A DNA stretch of 64,000 nt from Cornus controversa (lineage: Eukaryota > Streptophyta > Magnoliopsida > Cornales > Cornaceae), in contig CM048848.1 of assembly GCA_026545225.1 (NCBI GenBank), forward strand, positions 47,648,306 through 47,712,305. Reading direction: 5' to 3'. The position numbers and the translations under genes are program-made. Position 1 is the stretch's first letter. Each line of letters opens with the position of its first letter. The notes beneath the pieces are model-generated. The model had not been told where the DNA came from and did no database searches. It was given only the letters and a program-made list of their open reading frames with translations. Positions 46,109 through 57,490 of this stretch are shown here, one piece after another.

Positions 46109-46543
46109 TGTTGAGAAAAAATCATCCAGCCATTCACAATGGGCCATATGGGTCCGATGAAACATAAACGGGTTGACCCCAAGAGAGATTAGGCCTAATT
46201 TTATAAAATAATTAAACCAGGCCACTAAGAATAGTTTGAAAGAAAATAATGGGCCAAGCCACCTAAGAGCCGGCCCGAAAGTCTGGTAAAGAAGACTGAA
46301 AGGCCTAACCTAACAACTAATCTAAGTTTTATTAAGGATTCATGTGTTGGGAAGAAAAGAAAGCCGTAAATAAAGAAACTTGAGTCCTAAAAGGATTTGA
46401 GTTTCAACTTGTATAAATAAAGGAAGAGATTAATGAGAAAGGGAAGAATTTCTTTCGAAGAGAAAAATACTTTTCAATTCCTGCTAGAGAGAGATTGGGT
46501 GTGTGCAACAAATTGACTTGATAAAATTAGTCGAGTAATAACA
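46109..46543 (+). mobile_element. Ty3/Gypsy 5' LTR (about 435 bp)
   Basis: TG start at 46109 (TGTTGAGAAAAAATC) and CA end at 46543, directly followed by TTTTGGCGCCATCTGTGG, the typical GGCGCC-type primer site (first bases complementary to the 3' end of tRNA-Asp) found after LTRs of plant Gypsy elements. The left edge is inferred from TG and context. No 3' LTR is present in the window. Confidence 0.65.
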
Positions 46544-46610
46544 TTTTGGCGCCATCTGTGGAAAGCGTTTCATCGTTTTCCTTTTGAAAATTGAGAAATC
46601 CATAACCATA

Positions 46611-47330
46611 ATGGATACACGAAGAAACACTTACGACGTAGCGGAGTTGGGGCAACCCCTTAAAAATCAAAGAGAGGTGCCGCCCATATAGGCCGGCATT
46701 CAACAATTGATCCAGCAGAACGAAGGTTTGCACCAACAGATCGGTGATCTCCAAGCAAGAGTGGAACATGCAGAAAGCGCGAGAGGCCCTGGATGACAGC
46801 GGACGAGGGACCTGTTTCAAGAAATCACTCATTAAGCGCGTCTCATCACAACCAGGTCGTGGGCGGTGATCCATAGCCTGAACAGATCAATGATGATTAG
46901 ATCAATCCCACACAAGTAATCTGGAGTGGAGAGCCCAGATGCAACATGAGATCAACGAATTAAGGGGTGACAAAGCTCGTTATTCAGCCGACTGGGCGTT
47001 CGCAACTGGCAGGTTGGTCGAGTCAGCTTTCAAAGAAAATATAGTTAAAGCCCAAAGACCGAAAAGGTTTACTATGCCTACTTTCACAGCTTTCGATAGA
47101 AGAACCGATCTTATAGAGCACATCTATGAGTATCAGCAGAAGATGACTTTAGACGTAGAAAATGATGCGCTCAAGTGCAAAATATTTCCATCCAACCTAT
47201 CAGGACCGGTGTTGCTATGGTTTAAGCAACAATCACCTCATTCTTACCCGAACTTTGTGAGACTTTGCGAACTTTTCATCGCTCAGTACACCAAAAATCA
47301 AGAACAGAGGAGGACTATTTCTTCCTATAC
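46611..47330 (+). pseudogene. Ty3/Gypsy gag, truncated
   Basis: Starts ATGGATACACG soon after the primer site. An N-terminal helix-rich part (LIQQNEGLHQQIGDLQARVE) contains stops. An open stretch from 46939 has the gag layout RPKRFTMPTFTAFDRRTDL, IEHIYEYQQKMTL, ALKCKIFPSNLSGPVLLWFK and SFV-like LCELFIAQYTKNQEQRRT. The gene stops abruptly near 47325 where the segmental duplication begins, so the rest of the element was lost. Confidence 0.8.
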
Positions 47331-47530
47331 AGTCTACCTCCATTCATTTTTCTTTTCTACTATAAATTCATATACTCGCCATGGCCCTATGGGGAGTTGA
47401 GTGTTTTAAATATTATCTGTTGCAAATCAATCACTATTTTAAATCACGAATCATTCCTTGATCTTCCATTGTTGATGTCCATTATCAAAATTATAATGTT
47501 CCTTATCGATTCTTTAAAGCATTCAAAATT
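47330..47530 (+). pseudogene. Gene 5' fragment F, copy 1
   Basis: Contains CTACCTCCATTCATTTTTC, a start ATGGCCCTATGGGGAGTTGA at 47381, and about 140 bp that in one frame reads MALWGVECFK then a mixed sequence. It repeats near 48845, 56705 and 57655. I do not recognise the protein. It ends at an LTR edge. Confidence 0.45.
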
Positions 47531-48105
47531 GTGAGAAACAAGCCCCCAAATATGAACCACCAAATATTACTATGTGATGATAAGTAAACAAGTACAAAAA
47601 ATTTTGCAAGAACACACCAAGAATTATACGTGGTTCGGCTAAACAAGCCTACGTCCACAGAGAGCCCGATTTCACTATATAGATTGTAACAGTATTAGTT
47701 TAAAGATTGTATGAAGAGTACGCTCAACTCTCAACCCTTAACCTTTGTACACCTAATCTCACTCAAAAGAAAATCACAAATTCTAAACAAGAATTCTCTC
47801 TAAGTGTCCTCCCAATAATAATGAGAGTATTACTTTTACGCAAAAGTTGTCATCTCAAAACAATGAGAGTGACATCGTATATACAATGAGAGTATTGTCT
47901 CTTTTCTTCTCATTCATCTCAACTTATAACATATGTAACTATTTATAGAGCCCAAAACTCAATTCCTTGGTGGACAAGGATTACAATTCCTTAGAACCAC
48001 AGACTTGCCTAACAAGTATTTTCCTTCCTTGAGATCAAAACTTGTCTACTAAGAAATTACCTAATAAGATACAACTCTATAAAAGAAACCTAATCACAAT
48101 ACAAC
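47531..48105 (-). mobile_element. Copia-type LTR lacking its last bases (family C)
   Basis: Homologous to the LTRs at 49085 and 50724 (ACGTGGTTCGGCTAAACAAG, TACGTCCACAGAGAGCCC, AATGAGAGTATT repeats). At its right end the usual AAGAATTTGAGC...CCAACA tail is replaced by ACAACTCTATGCATGTCAC. It was duplicated together with its neighbour fragment F. Confidence 0.65.
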
Positions 48106-48163
48106 TCTATGCATGTCACAAGTACTTTTTTTTGTACTTGTTATAAATTGATTATAGAACAAG

Positions 48164-48741
48164 CTTTAGTGCTTCAAAATGCTATCCCGTCATTCGTTAA
48201 CTTGCAAAGGAGAGGGATCTAGACTCCGTCAATCTGTCATTCTTGCTATGTTGGTTCCGATACGGTTGATCACGTATTTGTGCACTGCCCATTCGTTGTT
48301 GAGATATGGCATTTTATTTTTGATATTCTTCATATCTCCTATCTCATCTTCCTCTCTATGACACACTTACTGGATTGGTTCCTAACTCACACAAGTGCCA
48401 ATACTATGCAGAGTAAATTTTTGAAATGTCTCTTCCCCACTGTTATTTGGTTCACTTGAGGTCAAAGAAATGCAGCATTACATCAAGGTTTTAAGAAGAC
48501 ATCACATGAAGTTGCGCAAGGCATCCTTCTAGAGTGTCTTCTGCTTTTGGATCTTTAGATTCATGACATTTCTTTAATCTTTTAAAGTTTTTGATGGTTA
48601 TGTTCATTTTTCCTTGATGTATTGGAAATGATTCTTCCATTTCCATTCTTACGTTGGTTTTGAGGGATTCCTCATTCAGGTTTTTGTACTTTTTTGAGTT
48701 ATGTTTATATTATACAACAACCCATTCAGGAAAAAAAAAAA
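48164..48741 (+). mobile_element. 5'-truncated LINE with poly-A and TSD
   Basis: A 578-bp tail of a non-LTR retrotransposon. One frame has CHSCYVGSDTVDHVFVHCPF then VVEIWHFIFD, the zf-RVT pattern near the C-terminus of plant L1 reverse transcriptases. It ends in a poly-A run (48731-48741, merging with the TSD). The short target duplication AACAAG is at 48158-48163 and 48742-48747. The partner duplication copy (about 57543) reads straight through AAACAAG, which confirms the insertion edges. Confidence 0.88.
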
Positions 48742-48744
48742 AAC

Positions 48745-49084
48745 AAGTCACGTTCACAGGCTTTCGAACTATAGCCATGTAAATTTTTTGTCTCTATATT
48801 AGATGTATTCCACACCCACAAAATCATCAAACTTTCTCTGATCACCACCTATACAGTCTACCTCCATTCATTTTTCCTTTCTACTAGAAATTCATATACT
48901 CACTACGGCCCTATAGGGAGTGCCCTATGGGGAGTAAAGTGTTTTAAATATTGTCTATTGAAAATCAATCACTATTTTGAATCACGAATCATTTATTGAT
49001 CTTCCATTGTTGATGTCTATTGTTGATGTATATTATCAAAGTTAAAATGTTCGTTACTTGTCGATTCTTTATAGCATTCAAAAT
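48745..49084 (+). pseudogene. Promoter-like region plus gene 5' fragment F, copy 2
   Basis: A CTCTATATTAGAT box (TATA-like in its sister copies), CACACCCACAAAATCATCAA, CTACCTCCATTCATTTTTC, then a start region damaged by a small duplication (CCCTATAGGGAGTGCCCTATGGGGAG, 48910-48935). It runs to the LTR edge at 49085. Confidence 0.45.
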
Positions 49085-51317
49085 TGTTGAGAAATAAGCC
49101 CCAGTCACGAACCACCAAATATTATGATGTGATAATAAATAAACAAGCACGATAAAATTTGCAAGAACACACTAAGAATTATACGTGCTTCGGCTAAACA
49201 AGCATACGTCCACAGAGAGCCCGATTTCACTATATAAATTGAAACAGTGCAAGTTGAAAGATTGTATAAAGAGTACGTTCAACTCTCAACCCTTGTACAC
49301 CCAATCCCACTCAAAAGAAAATCACAAATTATAAACAAGAATTCTCTCTCTAAGTGTCCTCTCAATAACAATGAGACTATAACCTCAACGCAAGGGTTGC
49401 CCTCTCAAAACAATGAAAGTGACCTCTCAAATACATTGAGAGTATTGCCTCTTTTCTTCTCACTTATCTCAACCTATAACAAATGTAACTATTTATAGAA
49501 CCCAAAATCCAATTCCTTAGTGGTTAAAGATTACAGTTCTTTAGAGCTCAAGACTTGCCTAACAAGCACTTTCCTTCCTTGAGACCAAGACTTGCCTAAC
49601 AAGAAATTACCTAATAAGATACAACTCTATAATAGAAACCTAATCACAATAAGAATTTGAGCTCATCCAACAAATCTCTCCCTTTGCAAAAATTTTGACA
49701 TATCTTCAATGCACAGTACTCTTGTCTACAAATCGACAAAGGATCCATCAGCCTTTCAAACTCCAGCTACAAAACTCAAATCAAGTATGAAACAATACTC
49801 CCATTGATTCACACGACCAATGTATTTATGCAGCTGTATCAAGTCAACACTATCAAGTGATTTTGGAAGGGGGTTTCGATGCAACCCTTCTCCAAGCAAG
49901 AACTTTCATCTCACCCACGTCTATCTGGAAACATGCAACTCGTATCTTCAATAAATCAAACGAAACATGTCTGAAGATCTTGTTACCATGTGCACTCCGT
50001 TTCCTATCCACAATCGAAGTCTAAGTGCCATTGGCACTCCCCACCAGACAATACAAACTTTCACTTTGTTCTCCTTACATTAAGACCATGCAGCCCTTGG
50101 TGATCTTCATGACAGCCCTTTAATAGAGCATTTGCAGCCTATGAAGTCCGACCGGCTCAAGGAAATTAGATTGCTCCGCAACTTTGGTGCATAAGCAACA
50201 TATCCGAAAGTGCGTTCCACCCCCTCAAATATTTTGTACTTCACCTTTCCCACACCCTCAACAGCACACTTGTCACATTAGGCAATATCAAAGAACTACC
50301 ATCAAGTTCTTTAAATGAATCAAAATATTCTTTCACGGAGCAAATATGGTTCGATGAACCCGAATCTAAAAGCCACTCATGTTGAGTAAGAGTATCAAAT
50401 TTGAAAATTGTGAGAACATCCCCAAAACAAAGCCAAATAATGCTGAAACACCTTTACTCTATATCCTGTCAAATCATCAACTGACATTTTTTCCGATTTT
50501 CCATCCTTCCTTTTCAATGCCTGCACTAAGCCTTGTTGAACTAGGATGTCCTTCACCCTCCTTTGCCATAGTGTGAAGCTACCCTTACAATCAAATCTCT
50601 CTACCTTGTATTGTGTAGTAATATTACCGTGTTATGTAAAAAAACACTTGTGTTATGTAGAAAAAATCCAAACAAGATTTTTATCAAACACCTTGTATTA
50701 ATCTTCAAACTTTGATATCAATTTGTTAAGAAACTAACCCCCAATCACGAATCACTAAATATTACGATGTGATAATAAGTAAACAAATACAAAAAAAATT
50801 GCAAAAATACACCAAAAATTATACGTGTTCGGCTAAACAAGTTTACGTCCACGGAGAGCCCAAATTCTCTATATAGATTGTAACAGTATAAGTTAAAAGA
50901 TTGTATCAAGAGTACGCTCAAGTCTCAACCATTAACCATTGTACACTCAATCTCCCTCAAAAGAAAATCACAAATTTTAAACAAGAATTCTCTCTTTAAG
51001 TGTCATCTGAATAACAATAAGAGTATTACCTCTACGCAAGAGTTGGCATTTCAAAATAATGAGAGTAACCCCTTAAATACAATGAGAGTATTGTCTCTTT
51101 TCTTCTCACTCATCTCAACCTAGACATAGGAAACTATTTATAAAACCCAAAACTCAATTTTTTAATGAACAAGGATTACAATTCCTTAAAGTTTAAGACT
51201 TGTCTAACAAGTTCTTTCCTTCTTTGAAACCAAGACTTGTTTACTAAAATATTACCTAATAAAATAAAATTCTATAATAAAAATCTAATCACAATAAAAA
51301 TTTGAAACAACCCAACA
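49085..51317 (-). mobile_element. Copia-derived LTR element, 2.23 kb, with TSD (family C)
   Basis: Read on the minus strand: 5' LTR 50724-51317 (TGTTGGGTTGTTTC start), primer site TTGATATCAAAG at about 50712-50723, an interior of about 1050 bp, a polypurine tract (CAAAGGGAGAGATT, 49673-49686), and 3' LTR 49085-49672. TSD AAAAT is exact at 49080-49084 and 51318-51322. The interior keeps a Copia protease remnant with DSGSSNHICSVKEYFDSFKE (about 50310-50370) but no integrase or reverse transcriptase, so it is a deletion derivative. Confidence 0.88.
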
Positions 51318-51322
51318 AAAAT

Positions 51323-52005
51323 TATATCATTTTTAACTCCTTGATACTTGTGGCCCCAACATGGAAAGCTGTAATCCCTGATGGAAAAGTCACTCCTAAT
51401 AAAAGTCTCTTACTGGTCGATTCTTTAGCATACCATGTAAAGTTGTATCAGGACCATTTCATTGTCAACTTCAATAACTCTTGGTACAAGCAATGATGTA
51501 TCAATACCAGTTCACTTTGGTGCAAGAAGGTACCTTTGTGCACTCAAGTACCACCTTTTGTGCACATCCTTGTGCCGAACGGTGATAAAAAAATAAAAAA
51601 AAATTGAACTAATTTTTGAGTACCGGTTCTCAATGGGACAGAATGTTTGACTACTATTGACATCGGTGCTAAAAAATTAGTTCAATTTTTTATCACCTAT
51701 CATCAAAATAGTTAGTGTTATTTTTTGCAAGAAATTCAGCAAACATAAAGTAATCTATGGAACAAGAAAGACATCCTAAATTCACAACCGTAAGACATGA
51801 ACCAAGACAGGTTTCATTTTTAATTTCAATAGTATTAGTGTGAGACGTTTACTCGAATTAGGAGCTATTTCATAAAGCAAAAAATCAAGTGTTCAACACG
51901 ATTACTGAATTTATTAAAAGTGATTTTTTTTCTTCTGTCCTCACAATCTTAACTCTCTGATTTCATGGCACTTTACTCAAGTTCTCAAGTTTATCAGCAT
52001 ACTTC
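51323..52005. other. Non-coding with a hairpin-forming inverted repeat
   Basis: Arms at about 51573-51612 (GGTGATAAAAA, AAATTGAACTAATTTTTGAG) and 51668-51703 (inverse: CTAAAAAATTAGTTCAATTT, TTTATCACC) enclose about 60 bp. It could be a small MITE; no TSD was identified. Not present in duplication copy B. Confidence 0.45.
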
Positions 52006-52560
52006 TGAACCTGATTCTAACATACCCATATTTCCTTTACCGAGTAGTTGTTGAAGGCGCTCCTAAGAAGTGTCAACACTTCTTACCCAGATATTTGTAG
52101 AACTACAAGCATAAGTGTGTCTTGCCGTACATAAGAGTTGGGAGTAACCAAGTATAAATCATCTTCTATTGCACAGAGAAGCCATTCTTAAAAAACTTTA
52201 TTTTCAAAAATAATTTTAATTAACAAGGAAAACAAGGTTTCTTATTTCGATTCAAAATCTGAAACAAAATGATTAAATGAATCAGTATATATCTAAATGG
52301 CTAATTCAGTTAGAAAGGAAACCATTTTTAAAACATGTTTTTAGAATTGGAGTTCTTGCATCCATTTTAGTGCTCATCAGGCTTTCTTTAAAAGCAGACA
52401 TCTTCGCAGAAAGAAAAAGCCAATATGAAGTAAGCACCTCCTCATGCCCCTCAACAGTTGGTACAATATTCAGATTGTGTTTCCAATCAACATTTTGCGA
52501 AAACCCATGAATTCTACATTATTAATTATTTGAAATATAAATCATTCATACATATATAAC
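52006..52560 (-). other. Duplicated ORF fragment, copy A
   Basis: Partner of 60160-60800. On the minus strand it reads SAKMSAFKESLMSTKMDART then PILKTCFKNGFLSN before a stop. A second piece near 52010-52060 on the same strand (LLGKGNMGMLESGSE) is the edge of Copia pol. I do not recognise the first piece. Confidence 0.4.
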
Positions 52561-53151
52561 CTATGATATGATGAATTAACTTATAAACGCAAGTAAACAC
52601 TAGTGGGTCCCTCTCAACCACTAATATCCAAATTACAATACTAGTTCATCTAACCAACATACATCTCATGCATGCCTACATTATATGTGTTGTTATTTAT
52701 TTTCTATTAAATTTAGAGATAAGTTAGCACATATTATTGCATGCTTTCTTATTTAAAAAATAACTTGTAAAACAAGTTACTTTCCAAAAACTATTTTAAA
52801 GATAAAATCTTTCTAAAAATATTTTAGGATTAAAAAAACCAAAACAATATGTATTTTAATATCATGGATCAAAATGCATGAACAGATTATTATGTATGAA
52901 CATATAATTATAACATCATCACATAATAATAATTACATAAAAGGTTAGAAATGCAAGAGTTGGTCTCTGCTTTAACTGGATTTAACATGAAACAAGAATA
53001 AGGAAGAGAAGATTTTCACAGAGGGAGAGCTACTTATCTTCTTGTTGTGACAATACATTTATGAATATAGTTATATATGCATACCTCTTCAATTCAGAGT
53101 AGCCAGACATGGGTGCATGGACCTGGTCATTGAAACGAGCTTGTTAAATGA
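52561..53151. other. 3' flank of BAHD copy 4 and AT-rich spacer
   Basis: The last about 230 bp match the 3' flanks of copies 1 and 2 (GTTGGTCTCTGCTTTAACTG, GAGAAGATTTTCACAGAGGG, CAGAGTAGCCAGACATGGG). The rest is AT-rich and largely shared with duplication copy B. Confidence 0.5.
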
Positions 53152-54561
53152 TTACAGAAGCCTAAGGCCACGATCGAAGATTGAAGCAAAAGCATCCATT
53201 GTCATCTTTGGGAAGGACACACCAATCTCCACATCTCCCTGAGAATCCCTGCACTCACAGATGGAGAAGGCCCCCGAAAAATCTATTGAAACAATTTCGC
53301 TTTTTCGTGGCCTTCCCCACCCAAAATCCGGTTCGTAGACGCCAATCTTGGGTGACCCTGATACCAACATCAATCGGTTCAATTTAAAATAGGAGGGCCA
53401 AGTCTCTGAACCTTTCAACACTCCCTCTGGCTCGCCGTTGTGAAGCCTTGTGGCAATGGCCTCTCCAATCAACTCTGCTGCTACAAAAAAGCCTTCTTTT
53501 TCTTCCATTAGTTGGCTATGTCTTGCGGTTACCAGACAAGGTGCTAAGCAATTACCAAAGTAAGTTGCAGGTATGGGTGGATCCAAACGTTCTCGACACT
53601 CTGCTACAAAAGCAAAGTGTTCCAATAATTCTTCTTCATCATCTTCGTTGTCCACCCTAGTGCTTGCACGAGATTTTAGAATGCAAACCCACATGTACGC
53701 ACATGTCACCGTGAATGTCGATACATGTAATGATACGGTCGAACTTTGTCGCCGTGGATGGGCCATAACTGATTCCTTGAGTCGTTGAACATCACTTCGG
53801 GTTATGACAAATGTGGCTCGAACATTCTTAGTACACGGCTGTTGAAATTTACCCTCAGAAAGTTGGCTCCAAAATAGAGTATCTATCCCATTTGGGTCCC
53901 TTATAATGGTCCTGTCACAAAATGGGAGGTACCCACCAGCTAACAATTCTGCATCACTGCCAACTTTAGCAATGGAAGCCCATGACTTAATGAAACAGCG
54001 GAATGCCTTACCGTCGGCCAGAAGATGGCTGTAGGCGAACCCAAAACAAATGCCAGAGTCCGGAAAAAGTGTGACCTGAAGAGCTGCAAGTGGGACTACT
54101 AGTACTTCTGTCCCCAAATCGGACACATTGGTATATCCCTCGGACAAGTTAGGGATGAGAGGATAAAATTGATCAGCATTTCGTGCTTGATTTCCGATGA
54201 GGTAATTGGAATCGTCACCTGACTCGGCAAAGGTTAGTGAAACTGAGTCACCATCTAAGTAACGAATTTCAGGCTTACTAGTACTTGCTAACGGAATTAT
54301 CATGTTACCAACAAGAGGGAAAAAGTGTTTGAGAGCGAGAGAGAGTGAGTGTTTGAGACGAGGAATGAGAGTCTCTGTGAAATGGGTCTTAGAGTGATGG
54401 AACTCATAGAAGATAAGCTTTTGCATAGGACGTATTTGTAGCCAGCAAAGGTCGAAAAAAGTTAGGGGGAGAAATTGATCGACTACCGCACCGGGTGGTG
54501 GCGAAACTCGGCAATTTTCCATCACTTGCACCGAAATTGCTGCCGGAACAATGTGTTGCAT
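53152..54561 (-). CDS. BAHD acyltransferase, copy 4 (phenolic glycoside malonyltransferase-like)
   Basis: Intact 469-residue single-exon frame. HXXXD is HLLAD at 179-183, preceded by AYS where copies 1-3 have AYH. YFGNC is at 334-338 and DFGWG at 412-416. The C-terminus ends FDRGLRLL, not FVHGLKLL, a feature shared with copy 5. It is also shorter than copies 1-3 around 241-246 (CTKNVRAT). It sits in the upstream half of a tandem segmental duplication whose other half holds copy 5, and both flanks match copy 5. No signal peptide. Likely a working cytosolic acyltransferase. The differences around the catalytic His and in the 240 region could shift substrate preference relative to copies 1-3, but this is inference. 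Confidence 0.95.
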   Translation of the reverse strand: MQHIVPAAISVQVMENCRVSPPPGAVVDQFLPLTFFDLCWLQIRPMQKLIFYEFHHSKTHFTETLIPRLKHSLSLALKHFFPLVGNMIIPLASTSKPEIRYLDGDSVSLTFAESGDDSNYLIGNQARNADQFYPLIPNLSEGYTNVSDLGTEVLVVPLAALQVTLFPDSGICFGFAYSHLLADGKAFRCFIKSWASIAKVGSDAELLAGGYLPFCDRTIIRDPNGIDTLFWSQLSEGKFQQPCTKNVRATFVITRSDVQRLKESVMAHPRRQSSTVSLHVSTFTVTCAYMWVCILKSRASTRVDNEDDEEELLEHFAFVAECRERLDPPIPATYFGNCLAPCLVTARHSQLMEEKEGFFVAAELIGEAIATRLHNGEPEGVLKGSETWPSYFKLNRLMLVSGSPKIGVYEPDFGWGRPRKSEIVSIDFSGAFSICECRDSQGDVEIGVSFPKMTMDAFASIFDRGLRLL

Positions 54562-54815
54562 ATTGCTATATATCTAGAAAGAGTAATGCTGCCGGAGCAA
54601 TGTTATATAGCTGTTTTCTCATATTATGTACATAAAATTAGGGTTAATGCCATTGGTCCGTTACTTTCAAACACCCATTTAATACATGGATTCCAATCCA
54701 TTCCTCCACGTCGAAGCCGGATGTCCACTTCTGTCAACTACTTATCATGCAGCAGAACGTCACGTAGGAGAGTTGAATCTGAAAAAAAATTATATATCAG
54801 TGCAAAGTTAACGAC
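54562..54815 (-). promoter_or_regulatory. Proximal upstream region of BAHD copy 4
   Basis: Nearly identical to 63078-63345 upstream of copy 5. It begins with the shared leader (CTATATATCTAGAAAGAG), then a second copy of the CTGCCGGAGCAATGTTATAT stretch, then CATTGGTCCGTTACTTTCAA, resembling part of the copy 3 promoter unit. It lacks the GAAGCAAAG core seen upstream of copies 1-3. Promoter function is inferred from position and conservation. Confidence 0.45.
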
Positions 54816-54818
54816 GTT

Positions 54819-54821
54819 GCT

Positions 54822-54864
<43 letters not shown>
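54819..54864. repeat. CT then TA microsatellite
   Basis: A run of about ten CT followed by about ten TA, upstream of BAHD copy 4. Copy B has lost it (63330-63370 has a short poly-A instead), showing rapid change after duplication. Confidence 0.9.
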
Positions 54865-54869
54865 TTGCA

Positions 54870-55475
54870 CTAAATGACTTACTTATATATTCAATTTTAC
54901 TCATATAATTCAATTGTATAATCAAACTATTCTTTTTTATGTATTTTTAAATCAAATGTGAAATAATATTTCTTTGTTTTTCGTTCATTTTACTTTCAAC
55001 TCCCTTGACCCAGACAATAATATATTTCACAACTTTATTTGATCATTCTGAATCCAACCAAACAACCACAGGTAATTTACAGTCGGTTGGTTTAGATGCT
55101 AATTTGTATTGTGTGCAAAAGAACAGAGGTGTTAGTTGTAGATGATATTAATTATAAAGGCTGCCTCTTGATTCATTGACTATTAAAAAATTCGAGATGG
55201 AGGAGGAAAAGAGGAGTTTTTAATCCCTTTAATAATAATTTTAATTTCTTAGCTAAAGAGAAAAGCAATGGAAAAAGAAAATCAATAAATTTAGTAGCTC
55301 GTGGCTAACTGTAGTTGGTTCTTGCCCCCACATTGGATTCGGATAGAAAGAGTGTTAAGTATGTATAAGTGGGTATCCAGCACTATCCAATAGCTTAAGT
55401 TTTTGGGTCAGAGAGCACGTGGTGGTTACAGGTCTATCACAACTTGACCCAATCCCGAACATGAAAATGTAATTT
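54870..55475. other. BAHD upstream block and short LTR-like sequence, copy 4 side
   Basis: Homologous to 10590-11060 and 63365-63785. It then continues into a segment (55312-55475; partner 63812-63965) that starts with TGTTATGGGTTCTTGCC in the second copy and includes CATTGGATTCGGATAGAAAG. That segment looks like a short solo LTR of a TRIM-type element because it begins with TG and has an LTR-like composition, but no TSD was verified. Confidence 0.4.
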
Positions 55476-56559
55476 TTTCAAAAATAATATCATATTATAA
55501 TTGTTAAGAAAAGTTTAAAATTTATTTAAAAAGGAACTGTTGAGATACATATCATGATTTAGTACAAAATTTATACATGCTAATTATACAATGACTCTTA
55601 ACTCTTATTTTATTTGTTAATGATAATATTTTATAAAGAAATGTTAATAACTTATTTTTTTGCATATATAAAAATATAATTTATTATATTTATATTGTCG
55701 CCCGTACAAGTAACTTATTTTTTTAGATTTGTCGTATCGTGTCATACTTGTATCCCGTATCCATATTCATATCCGTACTTCCTAGGTTGCGAGTTTAGGT
55801 GGATCAAAATGTAACTCCAACTTGAATGTTCACGAATAAACGTTGACACTCGTCCTCGAATTTAGCTACCTATAATGTGAAATATAAACTGAAGTAGAAA
55901 TTCCATGTAACAAAGTTTCACCCTCATCACAATGTCTTTTGACGTAAAGCCTAAAGAGAGAAAAATTGCTGACATATTTTCACTTTCTAATACTTCAAGG
56001 ACTAGGTGGGACTCCGATACCAAATGTAACGAGTCAAGCGCTTGCCTACTAATCCAAAAGTCTAAGTTATTAGATAGTATTGTATACCCACCATTATATG
56101 CCCAAGTCTTTCCCCATCGGATATGATGTGGAACAAATTAGCTCCTCTAACACTACAACATCAGACATGTAAATAAGATGGTTATAGTATGAATTCAAAT
56201 CATCACATGGCTACAAACACAAAAGCTATAATGATTCCCAAAGCATTGTCTAATATTGAGTAATTCTGGCACACAGTACACCCGGCAATCATAGCTCTGC
56301 TTATACAATACGTGTTGTGGACCCCACAACGCGTGTTGCGCATGTAAGACTATGACGCACCTGGTGAACCGTGCGCGAGGAGCGAATATCTTCTCGTGTC
56401 TGTTTACTTCGAAGGCCTGTAAATTAAAAGTTGGTCGATGCTTATATATATATATATATATCAGAACTTAGTCACACAATAAATTCAAATGGTTATTTCA
56501 CCTAGATTTCACAACGCAGGGAAAGTTATAACAATTCCCAAAGCATTGTCAAATCAAAG
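55476..56559. other. Spacer between the two duplication copies
   Basis: No gene or complete element recognised. It holds a stretch with GGGACTCCGATACCAAATGT (55999-56018) that resembles an LTR or primer-site remnant, and a short TA run (56444-56461). Confidence 0.35.
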
Positions 56560-56930
56560 CATGTCACAAGTACTTTCGTACTTGTCAGAAATTGATTATG
56601 AAACAAGTCACATTCACAGCTTGCCAATTATGGCCATGTAAATTTTCCCTCTCTATATAAGATAGATTCCATAGTCACAAAATCATCAAACTCTCTCTTA
56701 TCACCACTTATAGAGTCTACCTCTATTCATTTTTCTTTTCTACTAGAAATTCATATACTCACTATGGCCCTATGGGAGTTGAGTGTTTTAAATATTGTCT
56801 ATTGCAAATCAATCACTATTTTGAATCACGAATTATTCCTTGATCTTCCATTGTTGATGGCCATGACCAAAATTATAATGTTCATTCCTTGTCGATTCTT
56901 TAAAGCATTCAAAACTATTGAGAAACAAGC
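56560..56930 (+). pseudogene. Promoter-like region plus gene 5' fragment F, copy 3
   Basis: The most complete copy: palindrome ACAAGTACTTTCGTACTTGT (56568-56587), TATA-like CTCTATATAAGAT (56651-56663), a UTR-like stretch, and ATGGCCCTATGGGAGTTGAG at 56764. The frame (MALWELSVLNIVYCKSITIL) differs from copies with GGGG because one G is missing. The protein is not recognised. It continues into LTR sequence at about 56925. Confidence 0.5.
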
Positions 56931-57490
56931 CCGCAATCACAAATCACCAAATATTACGATGTGATGATAAGTAAACGAGCACAAAGAAATTTACAAGAAC
57001 ATACCAAAAATTATATGTAATTCGGCTAAACAAGCCTACGTCCACGGAAAGCCCAAATTCTCTATATAGATTGTAACAATACAAGTTAAAAGATTGTATC
57101 AAGAGTACGCTCAACTCTCAACCCTTAACCCTTGTACACCCAAACTCACTAAAAAGGAAATTACAAATTTTAAACAAAAATTCTCTCTCTAAGTGTCCTC
57201 TCAATAACAATGAGAGTATTACATCGACGCAAGAGTTGTCATCTCAAAACAATAAGAGTGACATCTCAAATATAATGAGAGTATTGCCTCTTTTCTTCTC
57301 ACTCATCTCAACCTGTAACATATGTAACTATTTATACAGCCCAAAACTCAAGTCTTTGGTGGACAGGGATTACAATTCCTCAAAGCCCAAAACTTGCCTA
57401 ACAAGTATTTTCCTTCCTTGAGACCAAGACTTGTTTACTAAGAAATTACTTAATAAGATACAACTCTATAAAAGAAACATAGTCACAATA
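56931..57490 (-). mobile_element. Family C LTR lacking its last bases, duplication copy B
   Basis: Partner of 47531-48105, with the same atypical right end (ACAACTCTGTGCATGTCAC). Confidence 0.65.

Larger units (their letters stand above)
47330..55475. repeat. Segmental duplication, copy A (contains BAHD copy 4)
   Basis: Collinear with 56560-64000. Ordered matches are: gene fragment F plus LTR (47330-48105 with 56705-57490), F plus LTR again (48840-49672 with 57650-58475), Copia internal remnant (49673-50723 with 58476-59536), LTR (50724 with 59537), the block at 52010-52560 (with 60160-60880), BAHD coding sequence, and upstream block. The offset drifts from about 8.1 to 9.4 kb because of later indels, including a LINE insertion at 48164-48741 and differences at 51318-52010 and 60880-61560. 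Confidence 0.8.

Noticed and set aside
46527..46874. Minus-strand open frame of 115 codons
   Set aside because: Antisense to the Gypsy primer-site and gag start region; the gag reading explains the sequence better.
54475..54873. Plus-strand open frame of 132 codons, and its counterpart at 62991-63278
   Set aside because: Antisense to the BAHD start and promoter; the similarity between the two is explained by the segmental duplication.
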